A stretch of DNA of 46,204 nucleotides from a virus: the IMG/VR virus record IMGVR_UViG_3300021083_000075, positions 1 to 46,204 of that record; one strand, written 5' to 3'. This document shows, in pieces, positions 6,531 to 15,443 of the stretch; positions within the stretch are counted from its first letter, which is position 1, and each line of letters begins with the position of its first letter. The position numbers and the translations under genes were made by a program. The notes under the pieces were generated by a model, which was not told the DNA's origin, did not search any database, and saw nothing but the letters and a program-made list of their open reading frames with translations.

Positions 6531-6721
6531 TGAAGCGAAGAGGCATAGCTTACGTCCCGACGCTCAAGAGTTTTAATCGAATGTGTGTGACAATGGGGCT
6601 TAGTACGACTTACCTTTACGAGCTATATCTCGAAAGAGGCCATTTCCCTAGTGAGCGTGACTTATTTCAACCCGAAGAAACCGGAGAAAACTCAGTTGTG
6701 CGGATAATACCGATTGAGTGA
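6530..6721 (+). CDS. small hypothetical protein preceding TerL
   Basis: A 63-residue protein with a GTG start overlapping the previous stop by one base. It has a basic N-terminus and a compact region LKSFNRMCVTMGLSTTYLYE that could be a helix-turn-helix-like turn. It overlaps the terminase start by 8 bases. Function unknown. Confidence 0.5.
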   Translation: MKRRGIAYVPTLKSFNRMCVTMGLSTTYLYELYLERGHFPSERDLFQPEETGENSVVRIIPIE

Positions 6722-8150
6722 AGCGCTTAGGATAGGCCCTCAGAAGGGCGCTCAAGCTAAGTTTGTAAACACGCCTGCCGATATTGCTATTTATGGTGGC
6801 GGGGCCGGTGGTGGAAAGAGCTGGGCGATTGAATACTGTCCTCTCAGGCACATAAACAATCCGCACTTTACCGGCATTATCTTTAGGCGCACTCTCCCCG
6901 AAATCACTAACCCCGGCTCGTTATGGGATGAATCAAAGAAGCTTTACCTACCTTGTGGCGGTGAACCTAACAACTCAGCGCTTATCTGGCGCTTCCCGTC
7001 CGGCTTTTACCTCAAGTTTGCGGGGCTTGAACACGAAGACTCAAAGTTTAAATACCAAGGCACTCAAATCCCTTACATCGGCTTTGATGAGCTGACGCAC
7101 TTTACCGAGACTCAATTCTGGTATCTCCATTCTCGTAACCGTTCTCAATCGGGTGTTGCGGGATACATTCGAGCGTCAACTAACCCTGACCGTAACTCAT
7201 GGGTGCGAAAGCTTATCGATTGGTGGATTAAGGGGGACAAGTATCCCGTCGAAGAGCGTGGCCTACCTATACCCGAGCGGTCCGGCAAGCTACGCTGGTT
7301 TGTGCGCCGTGACGATAAATTCATCTGGGGCAACAGCAAGGAAGAGATTTACAAGCAGGTAGGCCGTGGTCCCGAAGTATTACCGCAAAGCATAACGTTT
7401 ATTCCCGCAACCCTCAAAGACAACAAAATCCTAACCGACGCTGACCCGAGCTATAAAGCCAAACTCTTAGGTATGGGCAACGTTGAAAAGAAACGCCTTT
7501 ATGACGGTAACTGGGACGTAGTGCCTGCCGCCGGTGACGTGTTTGATCGTGGAGACTTCGAGATTATCGACGCATTACCAAACGGATGGATTGATTGCGT
7601 TCGCTTCTGGGATAAGGCGGGAACTAAACCTAGCACCGCTAATCCTGACCCTGACTGGACTCGTGGCGTTCGCATGGTGAAATATCCTAACGGGCTGTAC
7701 GTAATAACGGATATGCGATCAACTCGTGACGAGCCGGGAGCCGTAAACGTACTTGTAAAAAATACTGCATCTCAAGACGGATACCTTTGCAGAGTAAAAG
7801 AACAGCAAGACCCTGGGCAAGCAGGAAAAGAAGAAGCTGAAAACTTTACAAAAATGCTTTCGGGCTATATAGTCAAAACTCAACCGTTCTCTAAGAACAA
7901 GCTTTTACGTTGTGCGGGTGTGCGGGCGCAAGTGAAAGCTCGTAACGTAAAGATACTTAGAGCCAAGACCGAGCCGGACGGGACCAACTGGAATGAAGTG
8001 TTACTCGACGAGCTTCACAACTACAAGGGCGAAAAAGATGAGCGAGACGATATTGTCGATTGTGTCTCGGGAGCTTTCAACGAACTAGCTGGCGTAGCGA
8101 CTATGGACTCAGCGGCAGTTAATCGGATGGGGATGATTCTAGGGGGCTAG
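6714..8150 (+). CDS. terL: terminase large subunit
   Basis: A 478-residue packaging motor ATPase-nuclease starting at TTG. The N-terminal ATPase has Walker A GGGAGGGKS (28-36), Walker B YIGFDE with the catalytic Glu (121-126) and a coupling motif STNP (155-158). The C-terminal RNase H-like nuclease begins near residue 298 with FWDKAGT, with further acidic residues in DPDWTRG and the late DDIVDCVSG. It pumps DNA into the prohead through the portal encoded next and cuts concatemers. Length and motif order are normal for the family. Confidence 0.95.
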   Translation: MSEALRIGPQKGAQAKFVNTPADIAIYGGGAGGGKSWAIEYCPLRHINNPHFTGIIFRRTLPEITNPGSLWDESKKLYLPCGGEPNNSALIWRFPSGFYLKFAGLEHEDSKFKYQGTQIPYIGFDELTHFTETQFWYLHSRNRSQSGVAGYIRASTNPDRNSWVRKLIDWWIKGDKYPVEERGLPIPERSGKLRWFVRRDDKFIWGNSKEEIYKQVGRGPEVLPQSITFIPATLKDNKILTDADPSYKAKLLGMGNVEKKRLYDGNWDVVPAAGDVFDRGDFEIIDALPNGWIDCVRFWDKAGTKPSTANPDPDWTRGVRMVKYPNGLYVITDMRSTRDEPGAVNVLVKNTASQDGYLCRVKEQQDPGQAGKEEAENFTKMLSGYIVKTQPFSKNKLLRCAGVRAQVKARNVKILRAKTEPDGTNWNEVLLDELHNYKGEKDERDDIVDCVSGAFNELAGVATMDSAAVNRMGMILGG

Positions 8151-8151
8151 A

Positions 8152-9699
8152 TTGGCTGACACTCACAAGACGATTCTTGGTGCGGATGGTAAAGACGCTT
8201 CACTTGTATTCGAGAGCGGTACGGTCCGCAATCCGGGCACGATCAACGAAGAGATAATCACTAACCGAGCGCCTGGCGGTCAAGGCGGGTTAAACACTTT
8301 CGGACTAGATGCTGCGCTCAGCCCTTTCCCGTTCGCTGGCAACCAAGGCAGAACAACCCTCTCGAGCATAGACACTTTCGCTAAAAACCTTCGTTATTAT
8401 TTCGTTTCAAAGTTCTATCAGATCTTATCTCAGGCTTATGCCGAATACGGCCTTGTCCGCACAATCGTAGACGTGCCTGTCGAAGACGGTTTCCGTGGTG
8501 GCGTGGACATAAAGACCGATCAGCTAGACGAAAACGATTTAAAGAAACTCAAGCGCTACATCAAGAGACGCCGTGACTTATCCGTTGCCATGAGAGCGAT
8601 TAAGTGGGCTAGGCTTTTTGGCGGTGGCGCTGTCATCCTGTTTGTGAAAGACCAAGACCCCGAAGAACCGTTAGACATGGATTCAATCACTAAAGACTCG
8701 GACGTTGAATTCCGAGCGGTGAACATGTGGGAGCTTATCCCGAGTAACATGAACTACTCTCAAGTTGACCCAACTATTGCGGGTGGCATTCACAACCCCG
8801 AGTTTGACTTTTATATGTACTACGGAGAGAAGATTCACAAAAGCCGTTTGCACCGCATCATGGGGCTAGACGTTCCGAGCATTATCAAGTGGCAACTATT
8901 GGGATGGGGTGCTTCAATCCTTGAACCGTTCATTCGCCCGTTTAACCAATACCTCAAAGCGGCTGATTTAACTTTTGAAGTGTTAGACGAATTTAAACTA
9001 GATGTGTTCTTTATCCAAGGCTTCCAAGAAGCTATGGCGTCGGACGAAGCAATGCGCCTCATGCAAAAGCGTATTCAGTTCGCCAACGGTCGCAAGAACT
9101 ACGTCAACGCTACAATCCTCAGTGAAAAAGATAAATTTGAGCAACGTCAGCTCTCATTTGCTGGTCTCGCTGAAGTGAGCCAAATGAACCTAGTCCAAAT
9201 CGCCGCCGTGGCCCGCATGCCATTGACTAAGATTTTCGGTATCAGCGCCGCTGGGTTCTCCACGGGTCAGGAAGATTTAGAAAACTACAATATGCTCGTT
9301 GAGTCTACCGTCAGAGAACCGGCTGAGGACGTCGTAGCGTGGATGATTGATATTCGCTGTCAAGAAATGTTTGGCGGATATCCAGATGATACCGAGATTG
9401 AATTCAAAACGCTCAGAGTGTTGGGCGGGGCCGAAGAGCAAACGGTGAAGAACGGTAAAGCAACAATCCTAGACAACGCACGTAACCGTGGCGACATCAG
9501 CATGAAGGAATACCGTGAAGCGGTTAACGCCAGTAAGTTGGTAGACGTTAACTTGGATACGACGGACGCTGTTCTGGCTGTGCTTGAAGAAGAAGCGCAA
9601 CCGGTTGATGGGGAAGACGTTGAAGGCGGAGAAGGCGGGGGGAAGTCAGGGAGTTCTAAACCAGCTCCTAAACCAAAACAAAAGGGGAAAGCGATATGA
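8152..9699 (+). CDS. portal protein (DUF1073 family)
   Basis: A 515-residue protein, TTG start with GGGGGC upstream. After a Gly-rich N-terminus it shows the DUF1073 core: YGLVRTIVDVPVEDGFRGG, then WARLFGGGAVILF. A long helical stem and wing region follow, and a Gly/Pro/Lys-rich tail. This family forms the dodecameric portal at the head vertex in many phages. It directly follows TerL and ends in an ATGA overlap with the next gene. No catalytic motif is expected. Confidence 0.9.
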   Translation: MADTHKTILGADGKDASLVFESGTVRNPGTINEEIITNRAPGGQGGLNTFGLDAALSPFPFAGNQGRTTLSSIDTFAKNLRYYFVSKFYQILSQAYAEYGLVRTIVDVPVEDGFRGGVDIKTDQLDENDLKKLKRYIKRRRDLSVAMRAIKWARLFGGGAVILFVKDQDPEEPLDMDSITKDSDVEFRAVNMWELIPSNMNYSQVDPTIAGGIHNPEFDFYMYYGEKIHKSRLHRIMGLDVPSIIKWQLLGWGASILEPFIRPFNQYLKAADLTFEVLDEFKLDVFFIQGFQEAMASDEAMRLMQKRIQFANGRKNYVNATILSEKDKFEQRQLSFAGLAEVSQMNLVQIAAVARMPLTKIFGISAAGFSTGQEDLENYNMLVESTVREPAEDVVAWMIDIRCQEMFGGYPDDTEIEFKTLRVLGGAEEQTVKNGKATILDNARNRGDISMKEYREAVNASKLVDVNLDTTDAVLAVLEEEAQPVDGEDVEGGEGGGKSGSSKPAPKPKQKGKAI

Positions 9700-10319
9700 G
9701 TTTGATTAAACAGGATTACGGCTGGTTCACTCTGGAAGAGGTTAAACAAGCTGTGGCAATGGATAGGTTGAGTAAACTTGACGGAAATCTCACTAAGACC
9801 TCAGAGTCTTTGGGAATCACTCGCCCTACCCTTAACTCGATTATCGAAGCTTACGAGAAACGCTCCGCCGAAGATAAAGAACGAATCAAAGTAAACGTTG
9901 CGCTCGTTCAAAAAGTAGAGAGCCAACACATGCAAGCTTTTGAACCTGACCCAGCTACCGGATTCTCAAGACCTAAAGCGCCCGAGCCGTTGCCTGATAT
10001 GAAGTTGTTTATGCCTAAAGACGAAAAGCTGAATACCGCCATCGAGAAGGCTATCGCTGAATCCGAAAACTCAGTTGACCGCAAGAACTTGTTTAAACCA
10101 AGTGTGCAAGCGTCGCCCGTGATTAAGCCGGTTGACCCAATGGTGGACAAGGCGAAGGCTGAGCAAGAGCGTTTCGCTAAGATGGATAAGACGCCATACT
10201 CCGAGAAGTACAAAATGGCTGACCGTGAAAAGCGGGAACGTGCCGAATTAGGTTTAAGCCCTATCGAGCAAGCCCGTGAGATTCAAAAGCAAAAGGCAAA
10301 GAAGACAAAAGTAGGCTAA
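9696..10319 (+). CDS. HTH-containing protein between portal and MuF-like gene
   Basis: A 207-residue protein. Residues about 25-55 read as a Fis-type helix-turn-helix (DGNLTKTSESLGITRPTLNS). The rest is charged, Lys/Glu/Pro-rich and probably extended, ending in KQKAKKTKVG. DNA binding is inferred from the HTH. In this position it may help packaging or head assembly, or be a regulator that moved into the head operon. I recognise no exact family. Confidence 0.6.
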   Translation: MSLIKQDYGWFTLEEVKQAVAMDRLSKLDGNLTKTSESLGITRPTLNSIIEAYEKRSAEDKERIKVNVALVQKVESQHMQAFEPDPATGFSRPKAPEPLPDMKLFMPKDEKLNTAIEKAIAESENSVDRKNLFKPSVQASPVIKPVDPMVDKAKAEQERFAKMDKTPYSEKYKMADREKRERAELGLSPIEQAREIQKQKAKKTKVG

Positions 10320-11327
10320 GTGATAGTCCGCAAGTTACAACCAATTCGAGCGCCTGAAAAAGAGTTTGAGGAAATAGAGAAACGCCTCAAGCGCCTATTC
10401 CTCGAATTGGTTTATCGTCCGATACTCAAAGATTTAAACCTACCCGAAAAAGCTATCTTCAATTCTGTGCCAGTTTATCCGGCGCTCAATCTCGCTCTAA
10501 GCTCTGGACGCCTCACATTCAATCAAGGCGTGTTCTCGGGAAAGTTTAACGGTGCTGTTTCTAAAGAGCTAAGAGACTTAGGAGCTAAGTGGGACTTCGG
10601 GGATAAAGTTTTCCGTCTCAACAAAGACAAGCTGCCAGTTGAACTCACCCGAGCGATAGACCTAAGTGAAACCCGTTTTGTAAAAAAACTAGACAGCATT
10701 GACCATAGAATCGAAAAGGTTCTTTACGAAAGCCCGTGGGATAAATTTAATTTCTCAGATTTATTTGACAAAAGTATTTTTAAGGTAGATAAAGAGTTTA
10801 GGAAGAACGTAGAGAAGATTTCGATTCAACCTAAGGTATCGGATGAACAAGCAAAGAAGATTTCCGAGATGTGGCAAAGCACTTTCAAGATTAAGTGCAA
10901 AGACTTCGGGACTGAACAAATGCTTGATCTCCGAGAAAAGGTTAAAAAAGCGTATCTAGCTGGTGACCGTTACGGAACATTAGTTAAAACCTTCCAAACG
11001 TCCTACGGTATCAGCGAACGCAAAGCGGAATTCTGGGCAAGAAACGAAACACGAAGCCTAGTGAGCGCTTATCAGGGTGCAAGGTATGTTGAGGCTGGAG
11101 TTCCGGGGTATCACTGGAAAGCGGTGACTGGCAGTTCGGCTCACCCGACTCGACATAGACACCGTGAGCTTTCTGACATGAGCGCTAAAGGTCAAGTCTT
11201 TTACTGGAATGACCCACCTAGGGTGACTGAGTTGGGCGCAAAGGGGCCGGTGAGATACGAAAACCCCGGAGGCGATTACAATTGTAGGTGTACCGGAATT
11301 CCAGTGGTAGAACGGAAAAGCAAATGA
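10320..11327 (+). CDS. minor head protein, Mu gpF / SPP1 gp7-like
   Basis: A 335-residue protein, GTG start. The C-terminal 100 residues carry the MuF pattern: ARNETRSLVSAYQGARY, GYHWKAVTG, RHRHRELSDM, then FYWNDPP and a terminal NCRC (Cys motif near residue 325). MuF-type proteins sit inside the capsid at the portal and help head morphogenesis or are ejected with the DNA. The N-terminal half is charged and helical without a known toxin domain. It ends in an ATGA overlap with the protease-scaffold gene. Confidence 0.85.
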   Translation: MIVRKLQPIRAPEKEFEEIEKRLKRLFLELVYRPILKDLNLPEKAIFNSVPVYPALNLALSSGRLTFNQGVFSGKFNGAVSKELRDLGAKWDFGDKVFRLNKDKLPVELTRAIDLSETRFVKKLDSIDHRIEKVLYESPWDKFNFSDLFDKSIFKVDKEFRKNVEKISIQPKVSDEQAKKISEMWQSTFKIKCKDFGTEQMLDLREKVKKAYLAGDRYGTLVKTFQTSYGISERKAEFWARNETRSLVSAYQGARYVEAGVPGYHWKAVTGSSAHPTRHRHRELSDMSAKGQVFYWNDPPRVTELGAKGPVRYENPGGDYNCRCTGIPVVERKSK

Positions 11328-12442
11328 AAGTCGGCTCAAGGTTCTTTGTGAGGCACATTTGCGAAGGGGTTGCTTACTACCCTGAGATGAAAAAGATGCT
11401 TCTGGTTCGTGAAGAAACTCTGAGGAAAATGGACCCCACGATGTCAGGCGTCCCGCTCGTTTTTAATACCGAGCATTTGACATTGAAAGAGGGCGATCAG
11501 ATTGCAAAGGCTGAGAGGGTTGGTGGATTGATCGAGGGGATGGTAATTCGTTCCTTCTTCAATGAAAATGATGGGCGTCATTGGTGTGAGTTTATGTGCT
11601 GGGACGACAACGCCCTAGCGGCGATTAAAGCGGGAATCGGAGTCTCGAACGCTTACGTCATTAACTCGAAAGCGCCGGGCGGCGAGTATCATGCGGTAGA
11701 ATACGATTTTGAAGTAATGGATGCGGAGTACGATCACCTGCTTTTGACCGATTCTCCAAGATATGAAGAAGCTAGGCCGATATTAACGCCGGAGCAGTTC
11801 AAGGCGTACAACGAAAGCTGTAAAGAGAAGTTAGCTTTAGTCACAAATTCAAAGGAGCCGTCAATGTCACTTTTTGAACGTAAACCCGCTGAGATCAAAT
11901 TGGAAGGCGTGGAATGGGTAGGCCCCAAAAGCAAAAAATCTTTTCTGATTACCAACGTGCTTAACGCCGTTGACGAAGAGATGAAAAAAGAAGAAGACGG
12001 CGAAGCCATGGCGAACATGAACCACAAAGTTAAAGTGGGCAACGCCACTATGAAACTTTGCGACTTGATGAGTGAGCACGGCAAGCTCATGGAAGAGAAC
12101 ATGAAGCTCAAGAACGAAAACGCTGAATGGGAAAAAGCGGCTGATGGTAATACCGCCGAAAACGAAAAGACTGACGAAGAAAAAGCGAAGAATGCCAAAG
12201 AAGAGGAAGAGAAGGAAAAGGCGAAGAACGCTAAAGACGAAGAAGAGAAAAAAGAAAAGGCTGAAAACATGAAGCGCATCCAGAACAAGGTTGAGCGCTT
12301 GAAGGCTGGCCCTGCTCGTGCCGGAGCTGTTTTGATGACCAACTCTCGCAATGGTAACGGTGAGTTTGAACAACCGGTTATCCGCTTTAAGGAAGACGCT
12401 GTTGAAGATGGTTTGAAGCATTACGGAACGCTGGAAAACTAA
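11324..12442 (+). CDS. DUF2213 prohead protease-like / scaffold protein
   Basis: A 372-residue protein; ATG 11324 lies in an ATGA overlap. Residues 1-180 are DUF2213-like (GVPLVFNTEHL, GVSNAYVINSKAPGG, YDHLLLTDSPRYEEA), a family proposed to contain prohead maturation proteases. From about residue 215 the protein becomes a Lys/Glu/Asn coiled coil with near repeats (EEEKEKAKNAKDEEEKK), as in scaffolding domains. A short conserved-looking tail ends in a region of mixed charge. A fused protease-scaffold is consistent with its place before the capsid genes. Confidence 0.8.
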   Translation: MKVGSRFFVRHICEGVAYYPEMKKMLLVREETLRKMDPTMSGVPLVFNTEHLTLKEGDQIAKAERVGGLIEGMVIRSFFNENDGRHWCEFMCWDDNALAAIKAGIGVSNAYVINSKAPGGEYHAVEYDFEVMDAEYDHLLLTDSPRYEEARPILTPEQFKAYNESCKEKLALVTNSKEPSMSLFERKPAEIKLEGVEWVGPKSKKSFLITNVLNAVDEEMKKEEDGEAMANMNHKVKVGNATMKLCDLMSEHGKLMEENMKLKNENAEWEKAADGNTAENEKTDEEKAKNAKEEEEKEKAKNAKDEEEKKEKAENMKRIQNKVERLKAGPARAGAVLMTNSRNGNGEFEQPVIRFKEDAVEDGLKHYGTLEN

Positions 12443-12446
12443 ACGG

Positions 12447-12530
12447 ATGAAAGATCACCTAAAAGTAATCATCCGTCTTTTAGAAGGTGTGGTAGCTGAG
12501 CTTAAAAAGGTTGAAAAAGAAGTAAAGTAA
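12447..12530 (+). CDS. very small helical protein
   Basis: A 27-residue amphipathic basic helix (HLKVIIRLLEGVVAELKKVE) starting 4 bases after the protease-scaffold stop. Short, but its composition is gene-like and the following 100 bases are non-coding. It may be a small capsid-associated peptide or a chance frame. Confidence 0.35.
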   Translation: MKDHLKVIIRLLEGVVAELKKVEKEVK

Positions 12531-12559
12531 TTTAACTCGTAGTAGCGCTTTAGGTATCT

Positions 12560-12592
12560 CTTGGACCCCTCGAAAGAGTAGCTCCAAGTTTT
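12560..12592 (+). terminator. hairpin with GAAA tetraloop and short T run
   Basis: CTTGGA (12560-12565) pairs with TCCAAG (12583-12588). Inside, CTC-GAAA-GAG (12569-12578) forms a tetraloop stem, and TTTT follows at 12589. It looks like a weak intrinsic terminator or mRNA-stabilising hairpin between the scaffold and decoration genes. Confidence 0.55.
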
Positions 12593-12600
12593 CCCGCCCA

Positions 12601-12630
12601 AAGCCCCCTCGAAAATCTCAGGGGGTTTTT
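12601..12630 (+). terminator. terminator-like hairpin that contains the next gene's ribosome-binding site
   Basis: CCCCCT (12604-12609) pairs with AGGGGG (12620-12625), extended by AAG/TTT (12601-12603 with 12626-12628), and is followed by TTTTT. The AGGGGG arm is also the only ribosome-binding run before the ATG at 12632. The hairpin could therefore both end upstream transcripts and limit translation of the decoration protein. Confidence 0.65.
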
Positions 12631-12631
12631 C

Positions 12632-13432
12632 ATGGCTTTAACGACTGGCGTTCTTACTTTAGTCAAGGCGGGTTCCAACTACGCTCAATTGTCGGCTGGT
12701 CCGGCTACTGGCGGTACTGGTCCGTATACGTATCAATGGTACAAAAACTTTACTACCGGCTTTTCGGCTGGTACTGGCAATTTAATCCCAGGCGCAACTT
12801 CCCTCACTTTCACTGACACGGCGCTTTTGCCTGCCACTGATTATTACTACTTGTTGATTTCCACTGATACTGGAAACGGCAATGCGACCGTTACCTCGCT
12901 TCAATTAACTGTCCTCACCGTCGCCGGTAACCCGGTTGAGATGAATCAGTTCGTTCAAACGCCGGTCATTGGTCAAGTTGACTATCCTCAAAATCCTAAC
13001 ACTGTCAGCGTCATCATGGATTCTAGCTATGGTACGTCTTTGGCTGTGTGCGGAACGGCTGTTAAACAGATTGCGCCTACGGGCGTGACGGCTGGTAACG
13101 GCGCTTATAACCTCAACACTCTCCCCCACGTTGTCCCTTGTACTTCTGCCAGTGACACGGTTCTTGGTTTCATTCAGTTCTCGATGAAAGACCAAACCTT
13201 CACCGGTGGTTCTCCGATGGAAATTTCTAAGACTGGTAACGCTCAATGGCAGATGGCTACCGCCAACGGTACTGCTGGCGACAGCATGCAACTCGATTTG
13301 AGTGTGCCGGGTGGATTGAAAACGGCTGTCGGTTCGAGTGGAGCTACGATTTGCGGTCAAGCGATTGATGCGCCCGTGGTTGGCAACTTGTTCCGGTTGG
13401 CGATTTCTGTTCTGCCTCACACCACGGCTTAA
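12632..13432 (+). CDS. capsid decoration/cement protein with N-terminal Ig-like domain
   Basis: A 266-residue protein. Residues about 5-95 form an Ig/fibronectin-like module (GGTGPYTYQWYKNF, then ATDYYYLLISTDTG). Residues about 105-266 are a beta-rich domain with GNAQWQMATANGTAGDS and a C-terminal FRLAISVLP strand. Placement between the protease-scaffold and the major capsid is typical of decoration or cement proteins. The same Ig-like signature occurs in three other virion proteins here. Functional naming is by position and fold impression. Confidence 0.65.
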   Translation: MALTTGVLTLVKAGSNYAQLSAGPATGGTGPYTYQWYKNFTTGFSAGTGNLIPGATSLTFTDTALLPATDYYYLLISTDTGNGNATVTSLQLTVLTVAGNPVEMNQFVQTPVIGQVDYPQNPNTVSVIMDSSYGTSLAVCGTAVKQIAPTGVTAGNGAYNLNTLPHVVPCTSASDTVLGFIQFSMKDQTFTGGSPMEISKTGNAQWQMATANGTAGDSMQLDLSVPGGLKTAVGSSGATICGQAIDAPVVGNLFRLAISVLPHTTA

Positions 13433-13477
13433 GTTTTAACGATTAAAGGATTTGTCTAACCCAGTAAAAGGTAGTTA

Positions 13478-13493
13478 AGGGTCTAAAGACCCT
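13478..13493 (+). other. stem-loop before the major capsid gene
   Basis: AGGGTC (13478-13483), loop TAAA and GACCCT (13488-13493) form a perfect 6-bp hairpin. It is followed by seven A residues and then the GGAGG of the capsid gene. On the + strand there is no T run, so it is more likely a 5' stabiliser or processing hairpin for the abundant capsid mRNA than a terminator. Confidence 0.55.
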
Positions 13494-13514
13494 AAAAAAA
13501 CGGAGGTAGTTCAG

Positions 13515-14615
13515 ATGGCAAAAGAATTGGTATTAAACTCAAAGGGAGTACCCCTTCGTCATGTGATTCTGGGGAAAGACAAAAAGCCTTTAATCTTAAA
13601 CGAGTGGAAGCAAGACCGTTGCGATTATCAGGAAGATCATATTCGTAACGCTTTTGGTTACGACATTCCCATCACCACGATGACCACGATTGCCGCCAAA
13701 GTCACTTATCAAAAGTTCGCTACGATTCCAGATTGGGCGACTTACGTCCCAGTCGTGGAAGGTCAAGGCGCTTTCGGCGATTCCGTTCTCACTTTGCAAG
13801 CTGTTGAAATTAACAGCTCGTTTGAACAAGGTATCATCAACTTGGGTCAGAACAATGACCGCATGATGAGCGGTGACGTGGCTATCAGCTCCGTTCGTGT
13901 GCCGATCTACTCATGGGCGAATAAAGCCTCGTGGGACTTGTTTGAAATGCAGGAAGCGGCTAAGGCCGGTAACTGGAACATTGTCGAAGCTAAAGAAAAA
14001 GCCCGCAAGCGTATCTGGGACTTAGGTATTCAGCGCATCGCTTTCTTAGGCGCTCAAGGTTTCCAAACCGCTCAAGCTAATTGCTATGGCTTGCTGACTT
14101 TGCCGAACGTCAACACGGATACTACCGTTTTCGCCGCCTCTGGAAACGTTCCTATCTCTCAAATGTCTCCGGCTCAGTTGAATGCGTTCGTTGCGAACCT
14201 GCTCAACCTGTACCGTCAGAACAACAACCGTACCGCTGACCCGACTCACTTCTTAGTTCCTGAATTCGACTTCTTGGGAATGGCTACTCAGTACAGCGCC
14301 GTGTTCCCGACTCGCACGATTCTTGAAGTTTTAGAAACTGCGTTTAAGGCTCAGGCTCCGGGCTTTAAAGGAATCAAGAAACTGTTCTACGCTATGTCGA
14401 GCTACTCGTTTGGCGCTTTGGCGTATGACACTTATACGCTCTTGAACTATGACGACGAGACTTTGAACATGCAGATTCCTGTTCCGTTCCAAACTACTAC
14501 GCCGATGTCCATTGACGGGTTCGGTTTACAAGACGTTGGTTATGGACAGTACACCGGTGTTGCGGCTTTCCGTCCTCGTGAGGTGCTTTACCTCAATGGC
14601 GGTTTCGCTCACTAA
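13515..14615 (+). CDS. major capsid protein (DUF2184-like)
   Basis: A 366-residue protein with an excellent ribosome-binding site (CGGAGG). The sequence fits the DUF2184 major capsid family: TIPDWATYVPVVEGQGAFGD, an E-loop-like stretch, then IQRIAFLGAQGF and a C-terminal GVAAFRPREVLYLNG. It follows protease-scaffold and decoration genes and is the only gene in the head operon flanked by its own 5' hairpin and strong terminator, as expected for the most abundant product. There is no long scaffolding delta domain, matching the separate scaffold upstream. Confidence 0.88.
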   Translation: MAKELVLNSKGVPLRHVILGKDKKPLILNEWKQDRCDYQEDHIRNAFGYDIPITTMTTIAAKVTYQKFATIPDWATYVPVVEGQGAFGDSVLTLQAVEINSSFEQGIINLGQNNDRMMSGDVAISSVRVPIYSWANKASWDLFEMQEAAKAGNWNIVEAKEKARKRIWDLGIQRIAFLGAQGFQTAQANCYGLLTLPNVNTDTTVFAASGNVPISQMSPAQLNAFVANLLNLYRQNNNRTADPTHFLVPEFDFLGMATQYSAVFPTRTILEVLETAFKAQAPGFKGIKKLFYAMSSYSFGALAYDTYTLLNYDDETLNMQIPVPFQTTTPMSIDGFGLQDVGYGQYTGVAAFRPREVLYLNGGFAH

Positions 14616-14641
14616 GATTTAAAAACTCAAAGTGGTTTACT

Positions 14642-14679
14642 GGGCGGCGGTTTAAAAGGCCGTCGCCCTTATTTGTTTT
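14642..14679 (+). terminator. strong intrinsic terminator after the major capsid gene
   Basis: GGGCGGCGG (14642-14650) pairs with CCGTCGCCC (14660-14668) over 9 bp with one G-T pair and a 9-base loop, followed by TTATTTGTTTT. It should reduce transcription into the neck and tail genes, lowering their dose relative to capsid. Confidence 0.88.
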
Positions 14680-14690
14680 AAGGGGAAAAG

Positions 14691-15443
14691 ATGGCTCTGG
14701 CGATTGGCGCACTAACTCAAGTTCTTGTCACGCCTTCCAGCGCTAGCCTATTGGCTGTTGCGCCTACGGGCGGGGTTGCGCCTTACTCTTATCAATGGTA
14801 TCGCTCAAGCCTTCCTAACTTTACTCCCTCATCGGCTAATCTGTTGACGGGTCAAACCGCTTTATCGATTATCGATTCAACGTTGCAACCTAACACCATT
14901 TATTACTACGCGGTTGTTGCTACTGATTCGACGCCTGTCACTCCGTTAACCGTTACAACTGCGATTCTTGGTATTTGTTCTGCCACTCAAGGCCAGAGCC
15001 AATATCAAGACCCGTCAGTTACGGACTTCATGAATTTCTTTTTCCGTGACTTTCCGTACGATACAACCAACAGCGGAAACTTTAATCTCTACATCTTGCA
15101 ACAGGATATTCTAAAGGCGTTTCAGCAAGCTAACGCTCAGATTAACGCTAGACTTTATTTGACGCAAACCTCGTACACCACGGGAAACCTTTGGTTATCG
15201 GCTCATCGTTTATGCACTAACATCAATAACAGTTCTCAAGGTATTAACGGTCAATTCAATTGGGGCGAAAACTCCAAGAGCGTTGGGCCTATTTCTCAAT
15301 CCTTCTCTATCCCTGAAGGTATCATCAATAACCCGTACCTGTTCTCGTTTACGAAAACAACTTACGGCGCTGACTACGTTCTAGACTTATATCCTCGCCT
15401 AACCGGTGGCATGAGTTCGGCGGAAGGATACACGAAGCCATGA
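14691..15443 (+). CDS. head-tail connector protein with N-terminal Ig-like domain
   Basis: A 250-residue protein. Residues about 1-95 are an Ig-like module (GGVAPYSYQWYRSS, later TIYYYAVVATDS) closely resembling the one at 12632. The remaining 150 residues start QYQDPSVTDFMNFFFRDFPY and contain the helical LQQDILKAFQQANAQINARL, as in gp6-type head completion proteins. Position after the capsid fits the first neck ring. It overlaps the next gene by ATGA. Confidence 0.65.
   Translation: MALAIGALTQVLVTPSSASLLAVAPTGGVAPYSYQWYRSSLPNFTPSSANLLTGQTALSIIDSTLQPNTIYYYAVVATDSTPVTPLTVTTAILGICSATQGQSQYQDPSVTDFMNFFFRDFPYDTTNSGNFNLYILQQDILKAFQQANAQINARLYLTQTSYTTGNLWLSAHRLCTNINNSSQGINGQFNWGENSKSVGPISQSFSIPEGIINNPYLFSFTKTTYGADYVLDLYPRLTGGMSSAEGYTKP

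Noticed and set aside
11734-12351. Long minus-strand open frame (205 residues)
   Set aside because: It is antisense to the DUF2213/scaffold gene; its Phe/Ser-rich sequence is what the Lys/Glu coiled coil gives in reverse. No ribosome-binding site or family.
11867-12421. Second minus-strand frame (184 residues) in the same area
   Set aside because: Also a mirror of the coiled-coil codons, with overlong Phe/Leu runs.
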